Below, in pieces: positions 55,124-64,000 of a DNA stretch of 64,000 bases. The translations under genes and the position numbers were made by a program. Source of the stretch: Amphiduros pacificus. Taxonomy: Eukaryota > Annelida > Polychaeta > Phyllodocida > Hesionidae. The notes below the pieces were generated by a model. It had not been told where the DNA came from. It saw nothing but the letters and a program-made list of their open reading frames with translations, and made no database searches. The stretch lies in NCBI GenBank assembly GCA_949316495.1, contig OX439001.1, forward strand, positions 34,184,388-34,248,387. The letters run 5' to 3'. The first letter of the stretch is position 1. Each line of letters starts with the position of its first letter.

Positions 55124-57802
55124 CAGAGGTAGTTAGAAATATAATACATCTCAGAAAAAGGTTTTAATTGACATCATTTGCTATTTTGAGTATTTGTGGA
55201 TTAAGGTTATATTTTTTATATAAAAGGGTTAAAGCTGTTTTTATTTTTATTACGGATATCCAGGTTTGGTCCGAAATCGATTGCTATCAAGTAACTCAAG
55301 TAATGGTTTAAAAAGTGCATATGTTTTCATTCTATACCACAGTCCTGAAGTGCTTACGTAAAGTCACACATTAGTTGTCAATTTTTAATGTCTTTCATGA
55401 TGCCATATTGTTTCAGCAGCAATAGACTCTGCCCTAGCGCTACTTCAAAAAGTACAGAACATTGAATCCCATTGAAAGACAGGCTTCCAGCTGACCTGGT
55501 AGAGCCTTACAAAAAAATGTTCAGCCAGACATTTTTATAGTAAAGGTATTAGTAAGTCTTGTTTTCTGCTAGTTACCTTTGTAGGAATTAAATTCAATGA
55601 TGACATGAAATATTAAAGACAGATGTTATTTATGTTATAAATATAATTTATTTAAACCTCATTTACAGATATTTCATTTATCTTTATGGTAAATTGTACA
55701 CAATATCCTTTAAAGTAGCCACTGAGTCACTAATACAGGTCTCACCTGATATCAGTTGATATATAAAACTAGTCATTATACAATTTTCAGAATAATTTAC
55801 AAATAATTCCTGTACCCTGACAAGTTTAGTTCACACTTCTCCTTATATTTGATACAAATGTCAGTGTTTATATCTCTTTTAATTCAAATATTGCTGTAAT
55901 AAAAACTTATGCCATATTCAAAAAATAATAATATTGATCTTCTTGCTTTGAAATATATTATTTGATTTAAATTATAGTAAAATAACATCTATAAAGTGCA
56001 TAATGTCTCCTGTAAATCAATGTCAATCAAAAATATTTACTGATATAATAAATATATTGGAGTTAAATATTTAAATATACATGTAATAGTTTGTACTTTC
56101 AGCTTAACATATAAATATTATACTATAGATGTAACTTTTGTTCTAAGGTTATTTAGTTTTTCTAAAGTTTTTATGTTGGTCCATTGGATATCATCAACAT
56201 TGTTGATCATTCCCATATTACTGATTAATATCAATTATTGTCCAGGAAAACATATCTATATACTATTACATTGCACTGCTTCTACATAACCTTTGTTATT
56301 GCTTATTTTAAGAAGTAGCATGGCTAGCCTTTAAGTTAATATCCTAAAGTTTGATGTCGATTCAAAGAGATGCGAGGAGACTTGTCAATGGTTCTCACAT
56401 ATTACTAATTATCTAATTATCTTTCTGTATCATTAACATCCCTGTTTTAACAAAGGCTACAATCCCACTAAAACCTTTTTGTTAAAACTGATGTCTTGAT
56501 TTAAGCACAGTCTTTCACCAGATAAATGCATTTTTTAATCTTAAGGTGAGGGTAAATGGTTGAGGATCTTTCCAGAAGTGATGTTTTGGTAACCTGATAA
56601 ATGGTATGGAGTTTTCTAGCCTGTTGCTTTCCTTTGCTCCCTTCCATTATCAAAAAAATAACTCACCAATATTTGGCAAATGAATCTTGATTAAACTGGA
56701 AAGAATCTGTACTTTTGAACGAAGATATGTTTCTGTAGATCTTATACTCTTCAGTAGGAAAAATAATAATTGATTAATAAACATGAAAGTCATCAATGAT
56801 ACCAATACCATTCATCAATGTCACTGAACTTAACTTCTATGTTAATCACAAAGTCTGACTGAAACTTGACTGCTCAATGAAGCATGACAGTTATCTAAAA
56901 TATTAGTATTCCTAGTCTAGATTTATCTTCATGCCAAAAAATGTCAACTCTATGGTCTATGAAATTTTAAGGAAAATATTCCCTGAAATGTTTAATTGTA
57001 CATGTTCAAAACACAACACAAAAGCCATCTCTCAGAAACTTAACAAATTATATATATATTATATATATATATATATATATATCATATATATATATATGCC
57101 ATTTCTACTCATTCTGCCCAAAACCTGATTGCTGAACACATTAAATGATTAAATTGGATTTAAAAAATTAATACTTCAGGCAAGCATCAGCAGCATTTAT
57201 TTAATCTGAAATTTAGCATCTCTGTATTCTATATTGCTCAATATTTCTTAACTTATCAATTCAATAAAATAATACTGCATTATTACTTCCCATTTATCTA
57301 AAATTTTGATTGATGTTTTCCTTTTCAAATCACATCAAATAAATGGGCATGTCATTAATATATAATTCATATTAACTGAAGTGCATATTTACATTTTGTC
57401 TTTGGTATGTACAACAATTTATCAGCTTTTGATAATTACCGAGGCTAAATGCTTACTTTACACTCATATGATAAACAGAAGCATTATCAATCAATAAGAA
57501 GTTCCTATCCATCTTGCCAACATGATAATATGTGAATGTTGGGATTCACACAAAGTCTTATATCTACATGTACTGTGCGAGACTCTGGAAAGAATTGAGT
57601 ATTTGACTGGTCACATTCCGATCACGTTATTGCTTTTTACAGTACTCATCTGATATAAATTTACCTATTTACAGGTACACAATTGACTGCTCCTGGCATG
57701 GTACATGTACTTGGACAGTTGGTAGGTCAGCTGCTAATTTCATCCTGGTATATCTAGTGATTATTCTTTAAATGGTGACCCTACTGGTCAAAAGTGGAAC
57801 CT
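55124..57802. other. Intergenic gap downstream of copy E
   Basis: Very AT-rich; copy E 3'UTR should lie in its right part. A (TA)n tract occurs near 57048-57098. No gene seen. Confidence 0.5.
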
Positions 57803-60800
57803 TTATGTCTCAGTCTCAGTTTCCTCAGTTGGAGATGAAACTTCCATGAGCAACTGCATAAAGGTTGTGAAAGCCTCTACAATAAACAAAACATAAAAGT
57901 CATATAGATATCTGGAATCTAGCAACATTCAAATATTAAAGATATCTGGAATCCAGCTGCATTAAAATAATACAGATATCTAGAATCCAGCAACATTCAA
58001 ATATTAAAGATATCTGGAATCCAGCTGCATTAAAATAATACAGATATCTAGAATCCAACAAAATTCAAATATTAAAGATATCTGGAATCCAGCTGCATTA
58101 AAATAATACAGATATCTAGAATCCAACAAAATTCAAATATTAAAGATATCTGGAATCCAGCTGCATTGAAATAATGAAGATAATGAAATGCTGAACAATC
58201 AAGCAATATTTAAATTGGTAGTTTTTCCTTGTGCCATGACAATTTCTATATCCAGGAGAAATTCTTTCCAAATCAGAAATCTAATCTTTTTTACGTTGTG
58301 CATTTTGCTGCAAAAAAGTATGTAATACAAGTAAGACATATGATATCATTACCAGAGACATAAGACCCAATGCATAGGATAAAACCTAAGATTGCAGCTT
58401 ACCCATTCCAGGAAGAACCTTCTCAAAGTACACAAAGGGGACGTAGAAGATGAATCCGGCCAGGATGAACATGGCGGCGTAGAGGAACTCCACCTGAGGG
58501 TTGTCAATGATGGGAGCGACCACCAGGTACAGGGACACCAGCAGTACTATCACAGGTAACACTATCGGCACCTGAGCAACATTAACACATCCATTTATTT
58601 TCTGCACTCCTCCATTTAAAATCTGGTAATATATTTGTCAGATTATCTTACAAGTCTCATTATGTAATTTTGTTCAAAGGCACAAGTTTTTGAAGTTTAT
58701 CTATGTGATTCTATTATTATCATCATTATTTTTGAGTCAAATATTTATTTAGTGAAGAATATGTGGCCAAATTAAGTCTTGCATGGCCATTGCGTTGCAT
58801 CCTATAGTTACTCACAGCCGTTGTTTGGCATAAGGTTGGGACACTGCCAGGCTAGTGCACCTCCCTCTGATGCTAGTCTGGCTGTCTCGTAGCTAATCAT
58901 CATTTTTCAGGCATTGATTAAAAGTTTCCTTTTGTCTTTTGATTAATTCTATTAAATATGAATTGCCCGAACCAAGTATAAAAATGGCTAGTAGCCTAAA
59001 AGGTTTATGGCCCAGACTGGAAATGTTAAAGTGACTTCCCACATTTTGAAATATGTCAAAATATGTCAAAAACTTAATGATAAACCAGTATATGTACATT
59101 GCATTTTGCCAAAATCTACTTCCTGAATATAACTTCAAACTAAGATTTTTCATGTTTCAGATGACAGCTGTTGCTCGGCATTATTTTGTGATGCAAAATA
59201 CATTGTACATTGCAAATCAAGGTGAAGCACTGACCTTGTGTTATCCTATTCTGGTCAAAGTCATTTGTTATCAAATAGATGTTTAAATCAACTATTTATT
59301 AAAAACTGTACTAAATCATATAAGAACCTTATATGGCCTGGGAGTGTCTTTCATTTTAAACCTGAGGACAATGAGAGCTGCCATGGTAAGACCATAGAAC
59401 ATCCACACAGCAAAGCTGAAGAAGTCGATGAGGCTGGCGATGTCCCCGGGGATGATCATGATTAATGCTATAATACACTGAAATGATATCATGCAATTAT
59501 CACTCGTTAATAATCACTTCTATTCATCTTATCTTTGTCACTGCAATACCAATCACAAGCATTTTGATAGTCTCTGTGTATATTCAGTTCAAATGCAGTT
59601 ATCAAACATATTGTGGCCAATAAAGCTAGCCTCACATTCTTACAATGTCAAAGTTCATATTTTAAGGCCAGAAGAAAAGAGTCTTCTTTTTCATGACTAG
59701 GTGAAACAAATGAGAATTTTTTTCCCCTAGTCTACTCATAACTACACTAAAAATATACATAAAGATAATTTTGAGACTGGCCACTTAATGATGTAGATAT
59801 TAGCCTATTTACCGTGAAGACTAAGGAGGGAAGGGGAGTGTATCGTTTGACGTGTATCATGGAGAGCACCTCTACCATGTGACCCTCCCTGGCTGCTACA
59901 TATGTCAACCTGTACAATATATCAAATCGTTAGTACCAAATATGGTAAAACTACCATAATATTTCCATATCACACATCGTATACTACATGTACTGTAAGA
60001 TAAAACTAACATGATATGATAATATTTCCATATAACATATCTTTTTACGACTGTAAGCTGCTGTGGTGAAATTCAAAATAATTCTGATAACTGCTAAATC
60101 AGTACAGGTACAAATTTCCACAAAATCAAAATTAATATTATTTTACTTATTTCAAGGCTAGGTTTCAGATGAGTTATTTTACAATATTATACTCAATCAT
60201 TTCTGATAACATTCATTCTGTACAAATGAACAATTATTTTGGCTTATATTTCTGTATCACTTCATGAGATATACTGCACCTACATTGTGCAATAGGTAGC
60301 ATTGATTTTGCCTAAGTATCCTTTAAAAAGATATGACAAGGTATTCTTATTTTTGCAGCTTTATACAAATAATATATAAACCATCACAAAATACCAAATG
60401 CACCATAGAGTTAATTTTATTAGGTGAGAGAAATAAGATATTAGTAAAACTTAAATTAGGAAAATATTAATCAAGCAACTGCTAGAACCCTGTTATAATC
60501 AGTCCAGGGAAACATTATCTGAAAGCAAATTATCCAATACACAGTCCAACAAATACAGAACCTAATATCAAATGCACAGTCCAACAAATCCAAAACCTTA
60601 CAAATGTCTAATACATAGCCCAACAAATCCAAACCTAAAATATCTACAGAAACACCACCAATAGAATATTAATCACATATTAATATATAGTAACATAAAG
60701 AAAAGGTAAACACAATTTCAAGTCAGGAAGTGCAAACCACTTCCTTTGGACTTTTTTACCTTCCTGTAGAGAAGAGTGTGCCGTTGGCAGCTCCGAATGT

Positions 60801-63740
60801 GGAACATGCCACAAATAATGGAATGATCCACTTCATTGGGCCTAGTACTTGGTTACCCCAGGTCTGAAATTTCATCAAAAGAATGTCAAGATCACAAATG
60901 GTGCATACCTTAAAGTAGTGCAAGTGGTGAGTAGTACAGTATGATATCAATGTCTATTGTCTGTTGGACTTCCTCAGAAACTGAAAATGTTAAAATGCAT
61001 CATATAAATGTGGCAATCAATAAAATATACATGCATGTTATATGTTTCTTGATTTTTTTGGGGGGATGGGGCAAAACAAAATTTGAACATGTATTTTCAA
61101 CATGGATCAGATATAGCAGTTTCATGGAAATTAAAGGACTTTAGCATCAGCTAGCCAATATACACTCTACAGGCTCAGTCTCTCATCAGGCAAATCCAGG
61201 GTGTAAACTTTCAAAACAAATACCAAAAAAACATTTATTCACGAGGGGAAATCAAGAAACACATATGGGACAAAAAAAGCAGGCAATCTCTCCCACCACC
61301 ACCATTGTTAATCTTTCTTACCTTCCCCCAGAGAAGAGTGTGCCATTGGCAGCACCAAATGTAGAGAGGGCCACAAAGAGAGGCATGATCCAGTTGATAT
61401 CACCAATGACTGCCTCAGACCAAGTCTAGCAGGAGAGGTTATGACAAGACACACACCACCGAACACAGTTAGTAAAGAAAAATAGCCAAATAAACTCAAA
61501 ACTTCACAAGACAATAAATATATAAAGGTAAAGTTCCAACACACACATTCTATAAACAGTTGGAGCCAAACATATATTTAGTCACGCATGAAGGTGACCA
61601 AATGGTGACCATATTGTGCCACACAAGACGTATTCTTGACCAATGAAGTACCATGCTTGACCATGCATTCAGACCAGAAGAAGTCATGCAATAGCCATAC
61701 TTGACCATGCATTCAAACCAGATGAGGTCATGCAATAGCCATACTTGACCATGCATTCAAACCAGATGAGGTCATGCAATAGCCATACTTGACCATGCAT
61801 TCAAACCAGATGAGGTCATGCAATAGCCATACTTGACCATGCATTCAGACCAGATGAGGTCATGCAATAGCCATACTTGGCCATGCATTCAAACCAGATG
61901 AGGTCATGCAATAGCCATACTTGACCATGCATTCAAACCAGATGAGGTCATGCAATAGCCATACTTGACCATGCATTCAGACCAGATGAGGTCATGCAAT
62001 AGCCATACTTGACCATGCATTCAGACCAGATGAAGTCATGCAATAGCCATACTTGACCATGCATTCAAACCAGATGAGGTCATGCAATGGCCATGTTTGA
62101 CCTTGCATTCAGACCAGATGAGGTCATGTATTAGCCATGCTTGACCTTATTTTATCACGATTATACATGACCATATAGTTGGTTGGCTCCAACTGGTAAA
62201 GCATGATCAACTATATATTTAATGTGAATGCCTAGCAGATAAATTAAATGAGCATTTTGTGATGAATATTTGGCAAATAAATAGAACAAGATCTGTTAGT
62301 TTTAAAAGTGAGAAGAATGTTAATGCTTAAAAAATAAAAATAAGAAAGGTATAAACAAAATATTTCAACATGGCTGAGATACAAGTTTAAATTGAAGGTA
62401 AAAAAAGCTTGTTAATTAAACCCTCATCTGTCATTTCACAAAGATGTTGCACAAACACAAATTTCAGAAACACAATTTAATGCTAATGGTTATATTCTTT
62501 ACATTCATAACAACTTTAATGACCCTTTCCACAAACACTTGAGTTGAATGATAAACCTGTCTAAATTGTTACTTGATTAATTCTAACCAAACTAAATGAT
62601 TAGACAATTTTGAATGTTAAATACACACACACACACACACATATATTTCAATACTGACCACAGCCACTGCTGGGGAGTCTAAGAGTTGTGGCACTGACAT
62701 GACGGTGAAGTAGGAGATGTTGACGAGTATATAAAGCACTGTGACCAGGGGAATGCCGATCATAATCGAGCGTGGCAAGTTCTTGTACGGTTCGATGATC
62801 TCCTCCGTCACATAGTTCAAATTATTCCTGCATTCCACGATATATGGATATTAGCAAAATGATAAACATCATAATAATAATGATAACAACAACAACAACA
62901 ATGATAATAATATTTATGTTATGCCATTCCAGTCTTGGTCTGGTAATGGAATTTAATATCCTTTTACATTTATCAGTTATGTATTAATTTATTTTAATTT
63001 CAATAACCTATAATTATATGATGCAATTTAGTGCCAGTCATTTCAAGTGAATTGATTAGTTATTGACATGGCACTTATTTGTGAATTAAATTTCAGTGAA
63101 CAAAATGCTTAAATTCTTGAGCATCTTACTTACCATCCATCATAGGCCCACATGCCATTGTAAAGACCTATAGCTATTTTTCCAACATTATTCTGTGTCC
63201 CTGTAAAACCTGAGTTCAAAGTTTCTGTATATCCTAAAGAAGAAAATACAAATTCTTACATTATTTTCCTGCTTAATTTACTTTGAGATTTATGAAATTT
63301 CAACTTAAATATATATAACCATAATGTTCTTTATTGAAACGATGTATAAAAAAAATATAAAACATAGTTAACAATATATGATTTAAAACACTCTAAAAGA
63401 AAATGGGGCCAAACATCTATTTGGTCATGACCAGATGGTGCAAAACGGGGCCATGTGGTGCCACGAATCAGCTTTAAGCTATCATATGTGACCTTATTTA
63501 GTCACGTTTATTTGTGACCAAATAGATATTTGACTCTAACTGATTTCCCCAAGACAAAACAACATGCAATGTATTAATTTAATTGCAGCCTTCTTATTGT
63601 TACTGTACTCTTACCCTGTCCTAGTCTAACAATGCCCCCGATAATGATAATAAGAAGTGCCAAGATTTTGCCCGCAGTGAATATAACCTGGACCCGAGCA
63701 GCCAATCTAACACTGTAGCAATTCACCCATGTGATAAGTA
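57803..63740 (-). CDS. SLC7A9-like: b(0,+)-type amino-acid transporter light chain, copy E (3' exons, gene continues beyond window)
   Basis: Visible exons on minus, 5'->3': 63615-63740, 63134-63233, 62659-62827, then either 61322-61425 or 60760-60863, then 59813-59909, 59328-59477, 58403-58571, 57803-57876 (stop TAA 57803-57805). They correspond to listed exons 5-12 of the other copies with identical lengths and phases, giving about 329 codons. Helix 4 [18 protein letters not shown], helix 6 [15 protein letters not shown] with the family Asp, and helix 10-12 sequences are conventional. The tail is longer and acidic ([11 protein letters not shown]). Two alternative versions of the 104-nt exon lie in tandem. 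The donor of 59328-59477 (GTTCTT) is weak. Exons for helices 1-3, including the heavy-chain Cys, lie right of position 64000. Confidence 0.9.
57905..58172. repeat. Tandem repeat, about 66-bp unit, 4 copies
   Basis: Units alternating GATATCTGGAATCCAGCTGC and GATATCTAGAATCCAACAAA blocks, in copy E between its last two coding exons. Confidence 0.8.
60760..60863 (-). other. Alternative exon, distal version (copy E, helix 8)
   Basis: 104 nt with good AG acceptor (AAATTTCAG) and GTAAAA donor, encoding [19 protein letters not shown] and then [16 protein letters not shown]. It is homologous to the exon at 61322-61425 and to the corresponding exon of every other copy. Compared with its neighbour it changes the loop before the helix (NQVLGPMK for EAVIGDIN), ALS to ACS in the helix and SGGR to STGR. 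Confidence 0.85.
61322..61425 (-). other. Alternative exon, proximal version (copy E, helix 8)
   Basis: 104 nt with acceptor TCCTGCTAG and donor GTAAGA, encoding [19 protein letters not shown] and then [16 protein letters not shown], the sequence typical of the array. It has the same length and phase as 60760-60863, so one of the two keeps the frame whereas joining both adds 104 nt and breaks it. Confidence 0.88.
61557..62195. mobile_element. Inverted-repeat element with an internal 44-bp minisatellite
   Basis: Ends CAGTTGGAGCCAA (61557-61569) and the complement (62183-62195). Inside, about 11 units of 44 bp (TTGACCATGCATTCAAACCA plus GATGAGGTCATGCAATAGCCATAC) run from about 61650 to 62150. 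The flanking non-repeat parts (TTTAGTCACG, ACCAAATGGTGACCATATTG) resemble the element at 63402-63542, so both belong to one family. It lies between the first alternative exon and exon 62659-62827 of copy E. Confidence 0.75.
62622..62640. repeat. (AC)n microsatellite
   Basis: About nine AC units next to the donor of exon 62659-62827. Confidence 0.8.
63402..63542. mobile_element. Short inverted-repeat element, same family as 61557-62195
   Basis: Left part GGGGCCAAACATCTATTTGG, right end complementary to AGTTAGAGTCAAATATCTAT. It shares GGTGCCAC and TTAGTCACG motifs with the larger element but has no minisatellite. Terminal identity is imperfect. Confidence 0.6.
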
Positions 63741-64000
63741 CTATAAATATGTAAAACACATAACAATGGTTATTAGCATGCAAAACTAAGCAGAGAAAGT
63801 TAGTATAAAATGTAAGACAAACGTGATAGATCAACAGTTACTACAATAGGTTAAGTTATGAAATATTAGTGAGAAAAATGTACATGTACATGATAATCTT
63901 ATAAGCTATTTGAATTATTTGTTCTGAAAACGATGATGTACTGAAAACGATGATGTTTGTAATTTTTAAAAATTAGTTCCACAAACATATGGAAGCAAAA

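Overview
The window is animal nuclear DNA: AT-rich, with small phase-conserved exons split by GT/AG introns and many short transposons, SINEs and minisatellites. A tRNA-headed SINE family, minisatellites carried inside small inverted-repeat elements and the gene repertoire suggest a mollusc, perhaps a bivalve; that placement is inference. I found no bacterial, viral or CRISPR sequence.

Layout. At the left end (2047-3484, + strand) lie the last three coding exons of an aquaporin. Everything else of clear coding value is on the minus strand: a head-to-tail tandem array of b(0,+)-type amino-acid transporter light chains (SLC7A9-like, LeuT/APC fold). From left to right these are copy A (5879-12754, 496 codons), a three-exon relic (about 13191-15240), copy B (20738-28506, 503 codons), copy C (31057-36105, 488 codons), copy D (39223-44515, 501 codons) and the 3' part of copy E (57803-63740, running off the right edge). 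I rebuilt the splice sites by eye. All four complete copies have 12 coding exons with identical phases and nearly identical exon lengths (7-28, 132-171, 102, 246/249, 126, 100, 169, 104, 97, 150, 169, 62-65 nt), and every model closes in frame. Such light chains normally form a disulfide-linked heterodimer with an SLC3 heavy chain (rBAT) and exchange neutral for basic amino acids and cystine; the extracellular cysteine used for that bond is present in all four copies where its exon is visible.

Differences between copies suggest functional divergence. Copies A and C carry Glu where B, D and E, like human b(0,+)AT (Asp233), carry Asp in the substrate site. Copy E has two successive in-phase versions of exon 7 that look mutually exclusive. 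Copy D has its exon 2 splice donor repeated five extra times just downstream. Copy A has a roughly 1.8 kb 24-bp minisatellite in intron 1.

Repeats fill the gaps. Between D and E lies a giant inverted repeat (about 47640-53523) with unique outer arms and inner 173/192-bp tandem units organised in a 538-bp higher-order repeat. Other items are PIF/Harbinger-like, TA-flanked and other small inverted-repeat elements, a decayed LINE (about 16330-18460), five SINE copies (three with exact 10-12 bp target duplications), and several minisatellites. The stretches 3485-5878, 18470-19860, 28507-31056, 44516-47636 and 55124-57802 show no gene I can support.
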